Below are positions 7,434 to 15,791 of a stretch of 64,000 nt of DNA, one piece after another. The translations under genes were made by a program, and so were the position numbers. The notes under the pieces are model-generated. The model had not been told where the DNA came from and searched no databases. It worked only from the letters and a program-made list of their open reading frames with translations. The stretch's first letter is position 1. Every line of letters starts with the position of its first letter. Source of the DNA: an uncultured Anaeroplasma sp. (GTDB lineage: Bacteria; Bacillota_I; Bacilli_A; Acholeplasmatales; Anaeroplasmataceae); the NCBI GenBank assembly GCA_945919465.1, contig CAMEJG010000004.1:1-64000 (forward strand), written 5' to 3'.

Positions 7434-7474
7434 GATAGCATGATAGATAGAATGTGTATTAAGTCGACATGTTT
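7434..7474. repeat. Post-Fic repeat, copy 2
   Basis: This segment aligns to 6294-6335 (GATAGCATGATAG, then GAATGTGTATTAAGTCGACATGTTT split across the block). It can form a hairpin with downstream sequence: GACAT/ATGTC enclosing GTTT/AAAC. It lies directly after the third Fic gene, so both genes share a 3' flank. Confidence 0.6.
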
Positions 7475-7654
7475 GATACTGGCAAACTCGGGATGTCAAA
7501 AATTACCCCCTATAGTATCTACTTTATTAATAGCACAAGACTTTTAAACTTTTTTGGAATGCCCCCTAGTAATGTTGTTTCCTCATATGAAACTGAGTAA
7601 AAAATAATGTCTATTTTTACAACTTATAAATAAATAAAATTAAAAAATTATATT
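7475..7654. other. Non-coding right end of the island
   Basis: No gene is visible. ATTACCCC (near 7501-7510) is shared with the spacer at about 4757-4766. Beyond this point the sequence returns to the uniform AT-rich composition of the rest of the window, so the island probably ends here. Confidence 0.4.
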
Positions 7655-7683
7655 TTGAGTTTATATTAATTGTATGATATAAT
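7655..7683 (+). promoter_or_regulatory. Promoter of the MFS gene
   Basis: TTGAGT (7655-7660), a 17-base spacer and TATAAT (7678-7683) with an upstream TG (7675-7676) form an extended -10 promoter. It leaves a leader of about 60 bases. Confidence 0.65.
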
Positions 7684-7752
7684 CTTGTGGAATAAATTTT
7701 TATGTTAAAATATGAAAAAAAGTAAACTTATTATTGGTTATAGGCGTTATAT

Positions 7753-8931
7753 ATGATGATTTTATTATTAATAGTTATCTATGTTGCATTTATAGGACTT
7801 GGATTACCAGATTCCTTATTTGGTCCAGCTTGGCCAGCAATTTATCAGCAATTTAATATTCCAGTATCCTTTCAGGCATTTGTTACAATGACAACAACAA
7901 TATGCACTATATTATCCTCTATTTTTTCTTCTAGAGTAATTAATAAATTTGGTACAAGAAATGTGGTTGTTTTATCTACTTTATTAACTGTTTTAGGATT
8001 ATTAGGGTATTATTTGAGTAATTCATTTTGGTTATTAATTATTTCAGCCATTCCACTAGGAATAGGTGCTGGAGCAATAGATTCAGCACTTAATAATTAT
8101 GTAGCAATTCATTATAAAAGGGTTCATATGAATTTTTTACATTGTTTTTATGGGATAGGTGTTACATTATCACCATATATTATTTCAATGGCTTTATCAG
8201 AAGATAATAATTGGAAAAAAGGATATTTGATTGCATTTTTTATTCAATTAGGCATTTGTTTAATATTAGTATTATCTATGCCATTATGGAATAAGGTCGA
8301 GAATAAAAATATTAGTTCCTCATTTAATACAGTTTCAATTCCTTTTTTTAAAATGATAAGAACCCCTATTATTGTTACTGCAGGATTAATATTCTTTTTT
8401 TATTGTGGTGTTGAATTAACTACAGGTCATTGGAGTGCTTCATTTTTAGTTAATGCTAAAAATATAAATCCAGATCAAGCGGCAGCATTGGTTGGTTTGT
8501 TTTATGGTGGACTTGCCCTAGGAAGATTTGTATCTGGCCTTGTTTCATCAAAACTATCTAGCTTTAAGTTAGTATTTACTGGAGAATTAATATTACTTAT
8601 AGCCTCTATATTATTCATATTACCATTTAGTGGATATATATATGTGGGTGTTGCTTTATTTTTAGTTGGATTTGGTTGTGGACCAATATTTCCAAATATG
8701 GCCGCAATAACTCCTACATATTATGGAGAAAAGTATTCTCAATCAATTATGGGAATACAAATGTCATTAGCCTATACATCAGCTATAACTATTTCTCCTT
8801 TATTTGGTATTATTGGTGAAAAAATATCATTTAATATATTTCCATATTATTTATTAGTACTTACAATTATTCTTGTATCTCTTACATTTACAATAAGAAT
8901 TTTATATAAAAATAGAAAAGAATTATTTTAG
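7753..8931 (+). CDS. MFS transporter
   Basis: This 392-residue integral membrane protein has about 12 predicted membrane helices. MFS-like signatures include GLPDSLFGPAWP near the first helix, the loop KFGTRNVVVLST after helix 2, and the second-half counterpart GRFVSGLVSSKLSS. The overall pattern is closest to the fucose-permease/YfkF-like sugar or drug:proton symporters, but the substrate cannot be deduced. ATG 7753 is used because an in-frame stop lies at 7741-7743; the ribosome binding site is weak (AGGCG). It is monocistronic, with its own promoter, just outside the island. Confidence 0.85.
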   Translation: MMILLLIVIYVAFIGLGLPDSLFGPAWPAIYQQFNIPVSFQAFVTMTTTICTILSSIFSSRVINKFGTRNVVVLSTLLTVLGLLGYYLSNSFWLLIISAIPLGIGAGAIDSALNNYVAIHYKRVHMNFLHCFYGIGVTLSPYIISMALSEDNNWKKGYLIAFFIQLGICLILVLSMPLWNKVENKNISSSFNTVSIPFFKMIRTPIIVTAGLIFFFYCGVELTTGHWSASFLVNAKNINPDQAAALVGLFYGGLALGRFVSGLVSSKLSSFKLVFTGELILLIASILFILPFSGYIYVGVALFLVGFGCGPIFPNMAAITPTYYGEKYSQSIMGIQMSLAYTSAITISPLFGIIGEKISFNIFPYYLLVLTIILVSLTFTIRILYKNRKELF

Positions 8932-9123
8932 GAAAAGAATAATATTTCAATCAAATAATATAGTTTGAACATATTATAAAAACAAATAGGTAATATTCAA
9001 AAATAAAGTTCAAATTTTATAGTATCATAAAATAAAATATATTATATAAAGCTTATTTTCATATTTTATATAATCATTATTATTTAAAATACTATAAATA
9101 GAATTATATGAGGAGTGATGATT

Positions 9124-10692
9124 ATGGAATATGTTATTTTGTCTTGTAGTATTATTGCAGTGATTTTAACTTTAATTATTTTGGTATTATTTATTAGTAA
9201 CAAACAATCAAGAGAAAATGGTTTAGGGGATAGTGAACTAAAAAAGATTAGAGAAACTGTAATAGAATCTGTAAATGGTTTAAGTGATAGTGTTAGTAAA
9301 TTAATTTCTGAAAAAAATTCTACACTTATGAATGAACTTAATAAAAATGTCGAAGAAATGAATAAAAAGATTGATAATTTAGTTAAGTCACAAAATGAAT
9401 TATCAAATAGTCAAAATAAATTCAAAAATGAAATAATTGTGTTGATCAATGAAAATAATAAGAAACAAATTGAGCAGATTAATAATTTCATTGTTGATTA
9501 TAATAAGAATAATAGTGATTTTAATAAAGAATTATTAAAAACTATTAATGATAATTATACTGCACAGACTAAATCTTTTACTAACTTTGAAAGTAAATAT
9601 ACTATAGATAGTAATAAGCAAAAAGAAGAAATAATGAATAAACTAGCCTCAGAGATCAAAGAATTTAACAAGGCTATTAAGGAAATATTAGAGAGCTTCG
9701 ATAAGTCAATTAAAGAAAAGCTTGAAGATTTCAAGAAGAATACTAAAGAATCAATTACAGGATTAAGTGATACAGTTACAAAAAACTTATCTGAAATTAG
9801 AAAAGACAATAATGAAAAACTTGATAAAATTAATGAATCTGTTAATGAAAAGCTTCAAAAAACATTAGAAGAAAAGCTTAGAGACTCTTTTAAAAGCGTT
9901 GTTGAAGGTATTGGTGATGTAAATAAGGCAGTTGGAGAAATTAAGGGACTTGCTACTGATGTAGGATCTTTAAAAAATGTATTAACTAATGTTAAAACTA
10001 AAGGTATTATGGGTGAGGTTATTTTAGGTAATATCATTCGAGAATTTCTAACTGCTGGACAATTTGAAGAAAATATAGTAACAAAGGTTGGCTCTAAAGA
10101 GAGAGTGGAATTTGCAATAAAGCTTCCTGGAACAAAGGATGATACTATCTTCTTACCAGTAGATTCTAAGTTTCCTTACGAAGCATATTCAATTATTAAT
10201 GAGTCATCAGATGTAGAAGAAATAAAAAATGCTAGAAAAAATCTAAGAAGCAATCTTTTAAAATATGCTAAGGATGTACATGATAAGTATATTGATGTCC
10301 CAAATACTACTGATTTTGCAGTTATTTTTTTACCATTAGAAGGATTATACCTTGAAGCATTAAACATGGGATTGTTTGAAGAAATTCAAAACCTATATAA
10401 AGTTAATCTTACAGGACCAACAACATTTACAGCATTTATTAATTCCTTAAATATGGGCTTTAAGTCACTACTAATACAAAAGAAAAGTGCTGATGTATTT
10501 AATCTTTTAGGAGCAGTAAAAAATGAATTTGGAAAATTTGCTGAAGCTCTTGAAAAAACGCAAAAAAGAGTTAATGAAGCATCAAAAGAACTAGATAATC
10601 TTGTTGGTACAAGAACAAGAGCTATGAATCGTCAGCTTAAAACAATTGATGCTTTAGATGATAAAACAACTAAAGTACTTCTTGGTGAATAG
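9124..10692 (+). CDS. rmuC: DNA recombination protein RmuC
   Basis: The protein (522 residues) has one N-terminal membrane anchor (residues about 3-27), a long charged coiled coil (about 40-290) and the conserved RmuC domain. Landmarks are KGIMGEVILGNIIREF, LPVDSKFPYEAY and GPTTFTAFINSLNMGF. RmuC resembles restriction-type nuclease folds and limits recombination between inverted repeats in other bacteria. ATG 9124 is chosen because AGGAG (9111-9115) is 8 bases upstream; the GTG at 9115 lies within the binding site. It is monocistronic. Confidence 0.92.
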   Translation: MEYVILSCSIIAVILTLIILVLFISNKQSRENGLGDSELKKIRETVIESVNGLSDSVSKLISEKNSTLMNELNKNVEEMNKKIDNLVKSQNELSNSQNKFKNEIIVLINENNKKQIEQINNFIVDYNKNNSDFNKELLKTINDNYTAQTKSFTNFESKYTIDSNKQKEEIMNKLASEIKEFNKAIKEILESFDKSIKEKLEDFKKNTKESITGLSDTVTKNLSEIRKDNNEKLDKINESVNEKLQKTLEEKLRDSFKSVVEGIGDVNKAVGEIKGLATDVGSLKNVLTNVKTKGIMGEVILGNIIREFLTAGQFEENIVTKVGSKERVEFAIKLPGTKDDTIFLPVDSKFPYEAYSIINESSDVEEIKNARKNLRSNLLKYAKDVHDKYIDVPNTTDFAVIFLPLEGLYLEALNMGLFEEIQNLYKVNLTGPTTFTAFINSLNMGFKSLLIQKKSADVFNLLGAVKNEFGKFAEALEKTQKRVNEASKELDNLVGTRTRAMNRQLKTIDALDDKTTKVLLGE

Positions 10693-11081
10693 AATGATAC
10701 TAATTGATTAATCTTTTTCTAAGTGGTATTAGATGTAAATTATAAGGCACAAAAGATAATTATATCTAATATAAGTTATCTCTTTATAAATTATTGACTA
10801 GCTTAAGTATTTAATTACTAAATTATATAAATATTTTATTAACTGTATTTAAAAAAATATAGTATATTATTATTCATTAAAATAATAAATGAAAATGTTA
10901 TATTTACTATTATATAGAGGAAAATTAAAAATTATAATGGTATGGATATAAATAAAATTATAGAGTTCATTTAATTCATTTAAAATTTTATTAAGAATAA
11001 TTATTAATAACACTAATTAAATAGTTTGCTATAACAATATTTAAATGCTATAATTATAGTATAGAGATAGAGGATTAATAA
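10693..11081. other. Intergenic region after rmuC
   Basis: There is no gene. An imperfect stem (ATTAGAT 10728-10734 with ATCTAAT 10764-10770) follows rmuC without a T-run. The remainder is almost pure A/T with a likely -10 TATAAT near 11049 serving the next gene. Confidence 0.5.
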
Positions 11082-12131
11082 ATGATAATTAATAATAAAA
11101 AAATAGAGTTGAATAAAAAAGATATTGATGAAAGAAATTTTAGAATATTACTTGTGACTATAATTTCATTATTTTTTATATATGTTTTTAGTATTCCTAT
11201 TAGCTTAATGGTAGAAGAATATAAAGTAATGTTTGTTCCATATTTAATAATAATTTCTTTTCTATTATTAATATTATTATTTTTTAAATTTTTCAAGAAA
11301 AATATTTTATTATTTTCTTATATTATTTTATCAATATTTTATTCTTTTTTAGTATATTCTAGTATAGTACTTCAACCAAATATGGTTTGTATTACTATAT
11401 TATTTTTCATATTTCTAACTCCAATGATTATTTTAGATTATGAATGGAGAATAGATTTATTTACTATCATTTATTCTTTAATATATATTATTTTATTATT
11501 AATATATAAACAAAATAATACTTTAATTCATGAAATATTTAATGTTTTATCTACACTTTCATTATGTATAGTAATAGCTCATTTTTCAAATAAAATAATG
11601 ATTGATAATATTGACATGAAAAGAATGGCTCTAGAATCAGCTAAAATTGATTATTTAACTAAATTAAATAATAGAATTGAATTATTTAAAGTATTACAAA
11701 CAGATAAAAATATTAATGCTATATTAATGCTAGATGTAGATTATTTCAAAAAATATAATGATACTTATTCCCATCAAAAGGGAGATGAATGCTTAGTTTT
11801 AGTAGCTAAGGTATTATCTAATATTTCTAATACATATCAAGATGTAGGCTTTTATCGTTATGGTGGTGAAGAATTTGTTGGAATAATTAAAAATAGAGAT
11901 AATCTTAAATCAATATATGGTATTCTAGAAGAAATAAGAGGAAATATTGAAGCTTTAAACATTGAACATAAAGAATCTATTCATAATATTGTAACAGTTA
12001 GCATTGGATTTACTTATATAATTGAGGAAGAAAATTTTGATTATAAAGAAGCATTAAATCAAGCTGATATTGCATTATATAAAGCTAAGGCTAATGGAAG
12101 GAACAGAGTGGAAAGATTCATTTGTGAATGA
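11082..12131 (+). CDS. Membrane-bound diguanylate cyclase (GGDEF)
   Basis: This 349-residue protein has about six N-terminal membrane helices (residues about 20-190). A GGDEF domain follows, with LDVDYFKKYNDTYSHQKGDE and an active-site loop YGGEEF. It makes cyclic di-GMP from two GTP. There is no N-terminal periplasmic domain and no EAL partner in the window. No clear RxxD inhibitory site is visible upstream of the active-site loop. ATG is preceded by AGAGG. The gene stands alone. Confidence 0.9.
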   Translation: MIINNKKIELNKKDIDERNFRILLVTIISLFFIYVFSIPISLMVEEYKVMFVPYLIIISFLLLILLFFKFFKKNILLFSYIILSIFYSFLVYSSIVLQPNMVCITILFFIFLTPMIILDYEWRIDLFTIIYSLIYIILLLIYKQNNTLIHEIFNVLSTLSLCIVIAHFSNKIMIDNIDMKRMALESAKIDYLTKLNNRIELFKVLQTDKNINAILMLDVDYFKKYNDTYSHQKGDECLVLVAKVLSNISNTYQDVGFYRYGGEEFVGIIKNRDNLKSIYGILEEIRGNIEALNIEHKESIHNIVTVSIGFTYIIEEENFDYKEALNQADIALYKAKANGRNRVERFICE

Positions 12132-12190
12132 TGAGTTGATTTTATCAGCTCTTTTTCTTTTATTGAAATAAAAAGAATTGAGGAAATAAT

Positions 12191-12916
12191 ATGGTTTGGA
12201 ATCCATGGAGAGGCTGTAAAAGATATAGTGAGGGATGTAAACATTGCTATATTCATAAAGGAGACTTAAAAAGAGGAATTAATACTGAAGAAATTGTAAA
12301 AACAAAGGATTTTTATAAGCCAATAGAAAGATTAAAAAATGGTAATTATAAAATGAAATCAGGATTATGCTATTTATGCTTTCAAAGTGATTTTTTAATA
12401 GAGGAAGCAGATGAATGGAGAAATGAAGTTTTTAGAATGATTAAAGAAAGAAGTGATTGTCAATTTCTTTTTTTAACAAAAAGAATTGATAGATTTTTAA
12501 AATTTATTCCTGATGATTGGAATGATGGATATGATAATGTTATTGTATCTTGTACTATTGAAAATCAAAAACAAGCTGATTATAGATTACCTATATTTAA
12601 TTCTTTACCAATTAAGCATAAGCTACTTTCAGTCCAACCATTATTAGAAAACATTAATATTGAAAAATATCTAGATGATATTGAATTAGTAGTGTTAGGT
12701 GGAGAATCAGATCCTAATGGTAGAATTCTAGATTATGATTGGGTGTTAAATGTAAGAGAACAATGTATAAGAAAAAATATTAGTTTTGAATTTAGACAAT
12801 TAGGCACAAATTTTTTAAAGAATGGAAGGCTATATAAAATAAGAACCTTTGACTTATCTAAACAAGCCAAACTTGCAAATATTAATTATTATTCTTTAAA
12901 AGATATAGCTAAATGA
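12191..12916 (+). CDS. DUF5131 (phage Gp37/Gp68-like) protein
   Basis: This 241-residue protein begins with WNPWRGCKRYSEGCKHCYI, the hallmark N-terminus of the DUF5131/Gp37-Gp68 family. It has an SPL-like cysteine arrangement (Cx6-7CxxC) suggesting an iron-sulfur radical enzyme fold. Later conserved stretches are FLFLTKR and VLGGESDPNGR. The reaction is unknown. Family members occur in phages and chromosomes. It starts 59 bases after the diguanylate cyclase gene. GAGG lies close upstream of ATG. Confidence 0.8.
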   Translation: MVWNPWRGCKRYSEGCKHCYIHKGDLKRGINTEEIVKTKDFYKPIERLKNGNYKMKSGLCYLCFQSDFLIEEADEWRNEVFRMIKERSDCQFLFLTKRIDRFLKFIPDDWNDGYDNVIVSCTIENQKQADYRLPIFNSLPIKHKLLSVQPLLENINIEKYLDDIELVVLGGESDPNGRILDYDWVLNVREQCIRKNISFEFRQLGTNFLKNGRLYKIRTFDLSKQAKLANINYYSLKDIAK

Positions 12917-12956
12917 TAAGTAATGATTGAGTCACTAGGATTATTATTTTTAAAAT

Positions 12957-12990
12957 AATACCAATAAATTTGAATTTATAAACGCTATTA
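12957..12990 (+). promoter_or_regulatory. Predicted ECF-sigma promoter, copy 1
   Basis: AATACCAATAAATT (12957-12970), followed by CGCT at 12983-12986, lies 21 bases before the sigma gene. The same 14-base block and CGCT, at exactly the same distance (22 from CC to CGCT), recur before the lipoprotein gene at 14475-14504. It fits an autoregulated ECF promoter with a -35 around ACCAATAA and a -10 around CGCT. Confidence 0.65.
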
Positions 12991-13006
12991 TTAAGGGGAG
13001 GTAAAT

Positions 13007-13534
13007 ATGAATATAGATAGAATAAATGAATTATTTATATGTTTAAAAAATAATGAATTAAACTATTTTGATGAATTCTATAATTTAACTCATGAATATA
13101 TTTTTTATAATATAGTAAAAATAGTAGATTCATTTGAAGATTCTGAAGATATCCTTCAGGATACATATATTTACTTTCTCAATAAAATAGGTACTATTAA
13201 TAGAAATAGTAGCCCTATTGGTTATTTATTACTTACTGCTAAGCATAAAGCTATTGATTTTTTAAGAAAACAAAATAGATTAATATTTTCTGAGGATTAT
13301 ATTAACTATAATTATTATGTTGAATATACAAAAAGTGATAATGGATTAATAAAAATATTAAAGGAAAAACTATCAAAGGAAGATTTAGAAATTATTATAT
13401 TACATGTGTTAGATGAATTAACATTCAATGAAATTTCAAAATTTAAAAATATTCCATTAGGTACTATTTTATGGAAGTATAATAAAATTATTAAATATTT
13501 AAGGAAGGAGCTTAACTATGAGGATTTCAGATGA
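13007..13534 (+). CDS. ECF-type RNA polymerase sigma factor
   Basis: This 175-residue sigma-70-family protein has a region 2 (about 20-85, FEDSEDILQDTYIYFLNK and LLTAKHKAIDFLRKQNR). Region 4 (about 118-170) contains the recognition helix FNEISKFKNIPLGTILWKY. Size and domain order fit the ECF group. A strong GGGGAGG precedes ATG. It overlaps the anti-sigma-like gene by 17 bases, implying coupled translation. It probably transcribes itself and the lipoprotein gene through the shared promoter motif. Confidence 0.88.
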   Translation: MNIDRINELFICLKNNELNYFDEFYNLTHEYIFYNIVKIVDSFEDSEDILQDTYIYFLNKIGTINRNSSPIGYLLLTAKHKAIDFLRKQNRLIFSEDYINYNYYVEYTKSDNGLIKILKEKLSKEDLEIIILHVLDELTFNEISKFKNIPLGTILWKYNKIIKYLRKELNYEDFR

Positions 13535-14471
13535 TGATATTAGAAAATATAATATAAAAACATCCTCTAATATGATATTAGATAAATTTTATAAAGTTAA
13601 TACTAAGACAAAATCAAGATTTAATTTTAAGCTAGCCTTATCTATTTCAAGTCTTATGATACTAGCTACTACATTTATTTTAGTTGTTTTATTATTTCCT
13701 AAAAATACAATAAATCCTAATAAGAATGAGAAAGAAACTTTAAATGTAAATGAAGAAATATTTAATTTTCAGGTAAGCTCTTTAGTTACTATTATTTCAA
13801 ATGAGGCTAGTTTACTAAATGAGCCTATATCTAATTATCCTATTAGAAATAGATTGTGCTTTTATAGAGAGAATCTTGAAAATGATGAAGATATATTTTT
13901 TAATGATGCTATAAAAGAATATCAGCTATTTGAGGATGTTATATATAATAAATATTATGAGATAAATAGTAATATTTTATATAATTATAATTATTATCAA
14001 GGTTACTATAATGATTATAAGCTTATGCTTGATTATAATGACTATAAAATATATATAAATTACACTAATAAAGAAGATGAGGAAAGTGAATTTGAAGGTG
14101 AAATAGAAATAAATGGTAAATATTATAAACTAGAAGGAAAAGAAGAAAAGGAAATTGATGAACTAGAGCTTAGCACTAAAATTTATTTATCAGATGAGGA
14201 ATATTATTTAGTTGAGGAAGAATATGAGAATGATGAATATTCTTATAAATACTCAATTAAATTAAATAATAAAGAAAAGTGTGAATATAAATTAAAAATA
14301 GAAAATGAAAATATTTCCTTTAAAGTAGAATCAAATGATAAAAGATATGAATATGATATTGAGGTGCTAGATGATAAAAATTGGTCATTTAAATTTAATG
14401 GTGATGACAAGAAATTTGAATTTAACTTAGAAATAGATAATGAAGGTAAAAAAAACTATAACAAAAAATAA
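13518..14471 (+). CDS. Anti-sigma-like single-pass membrane protein
   Basis: This 317-residue protein has a cytoplasmic N-terminus of about 37 residues, one membrane helix (about 38-60) and a large, very acidic extracytoplasmic domain rich in Glu, Asp, Tyr and Asn. Position (overlapping the sigma gene) and topology fit an anti-sigma factor, although no zinc-binding ZAS motif is visible. The C-terminal 170 residues resemble those of the lipoprotein encoded next, for example EGEIEINGKYYKLEGKEE versus SGLLIYNELEYTFDFESE at matching positions. The outer domain may sense a ligand or compete with the lipoprotein. The family was not recognised. Confidence 0.65.
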   Translation: MRISDDDIRKYNIKTSSNMILDKFYKVNTKTKSRFNFKLALSISSLMILATTFILVVLLFPKNTINPNKNEKETLNVNEEIFNFQVSSLVTIISNEASLLNEPISNYPIRNRLCFYRENLENDEDIFFNDAIKEYQLFEDVIYNKYYEINSNILYNYNYYQGYYNDYKLMLDYNDYKIYINYTNKEDEESEFEGEIEINGKYYKLEGKEEKEIDELELSTKIYLSDEEYYLVEEEYENDEYSYKYSIKLNNKEKCEYKLKIENENISFKVESNDKRYEYDIEVLDDKNWSFKFNGDDKKFEFNLEIDNEGKKNYNKK

Positions 14472-14474
14472 AAA

Positions 14475-14504
14475 AATACCAATAAATTCCAATCCATAAT
14501 CGCT
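14475..14504 (+). promoter_or_regulatory. Predicted ECF-sigma promoter, copy 2
   Basis: AATACCAATAAATT (14475-14488) and CGCT (14501-14504) repeat the motif before the sigma gene with identical spacing, 27 bases before the lipoprotein start. The rest of the two intergenic regions is less conserved, so the match looks functional. Confidence 0.65.
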
Positions 14505-14530
14505 TATTAGGTGATAATGGAGGAAAATAT

Positions 14531-15631
14531 ATGAAAACAATTAAAAAATTATTATTAGGAATATTTACATTATTTGCAGTAAGTACATTAGTATCATGTT
14601 CATTAAGTGAAACTGAAGAGATTAAATTTGTATACGCTTCGAATAAAAAACTTGCATATTCTGCAACAACAGCTTTATCTATTTTAGATACTGAAGAGAA
14701 TATAAATTCTAGTGAAGAAATTCCTGAGGTTGTAGAAGAATCCCCTAATTCTACAACCGAGGGAACTGAAATGCCATCTACGTTACCTGAAATTACAGAA
14801 CCAACAACAGTTGAAGCTACACAAGAGAATGGGGATATTAAAGCTGAGTATTTACCAGATATTATTGAACAAGCAGATTTAATTCTTTCTAATGATGCTA
14901 ATTTTAGCTTTATAAGTATAGAATCAGATAGAGATGATTATTTGAATCATAGTATAATTAGCTTTAATGATTATGAGGGGACTACTCATACCTTCAAGCT
15001 ATACTATAATGATGTTTTAGAAACTGTAGACACTGATGATGATGAGGAAGAAACAAAGGTTAACTATTCTGGTTTATTGATTTATAATGAATTAGAATAT
15101 ACATTTGATTTTGAATCTGAAACAGAATCTGAGGAGGATGAAATAGAGGTAAAAACAAAGCTTGTTATATATACAGGAGATGATTCTTATATTTCTATTA
15201 AAAATGAATGTGAAACAGAAAATGATGAAATAGAAGAAAAATTCACCTATAAGGTTGTGGAAAATAATGAAGTAGTTGTTTACTATTCAATTTCAAATGA
15301 AACTGAAAATGATAAAACTAAAGTTAAGGTAATAATAAATGGAGAAACTATTAAGCTTAAAAAGGTTTTAAAAGGAGATAAGCATTATATTTCAATGGAT
15401 GATGGTAAATTTGAGGCTTTATTTGAAGGCTATAAAGATGAAAATGGTAATCATAAGCATCATTTAGTTGAAAATAATGAAGAATATGATCCAAATTTTA
15501 ACTATGAAGTAATGAAGAAGCATTTTGAAGAGCATTTTACTGGCTTTGATGATATTTTTAAAAATAAAGATTATAAGAATAATGATAAAAATTATGAGGA
15601 AGATGAATTAGAGGAAACTATAGAAGAATAG
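14531..15631 (+). CDS. Acidic lipoprotein of the ECF module
   Basis: This 366-residue lipoprotein has a signal peptide with lipobox (LVSC, C23), so it is anchored outside the membrane. A Glu/Pro/Thr-rich linker (about 55-105) is followed by an acidic domain of beta-rich appearance. That domain is paralogous to the outer domain of the anti-sigma-like protein just upstream. It has its own copy of the predicted ECF promoter and is followed by a good terminator. It is a plausible effector or feedback component of the sigma system; its function is unknown. Confidence 0.75.
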   Translation: MKTIKKLLLGIFTLFAVSTLVSCSLSETEEIKFVYASNKKLAYSATTALSILDTEENINSSEEIPEVVEESPNSTTEGTEMPSTLPEITEPTTVEATQENGDIKAEYLPDIIEQADLILSNDANFSFISIESDRDDYLNHSIISFNDYEGTTHTFKLYYNDVLETVDTDDDEEETKVNYSGLLIYNELEYTFDFESETESEEDEIEVKTKLVIYTGDDSYISIKNECETENDEIEEKFTYKVVENNEVVVYYSISNETENDKTKVKVIINGETIKLKKVLKGDKHYISMDDGKFEALFEGYKDENGNHKHHLVENNEEYDPNFNYEVMKKHFEEHFTGFDDIFKNKDYKNNDKNYEEDELEETIEE

Positions 15632-15646
15632 TTGTTTAATCTTTAG

Positions 15647-15679
15647 TCCCACAAGGTATTTTTGCCCTGTGGGATTTTT
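15647..15679 (+). terminator. Terminator after the ECF module
   Basis: TCCCACA (15647-15653) pairs with TGTGGGA (15668-15674), extended by GG/CC pairing with a bulge. A T-run follows. Confidence 0.85.
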
Positions 15680-15791
15680 AATTGTTCTTTAATTATTAAT
15701 AAACATTTTTTACAATATTTTTCATTACATTAATTGAAAACTTATTTAAAAATTTATATAATTTTAATATATAATTTTTATTAGGTGTATT

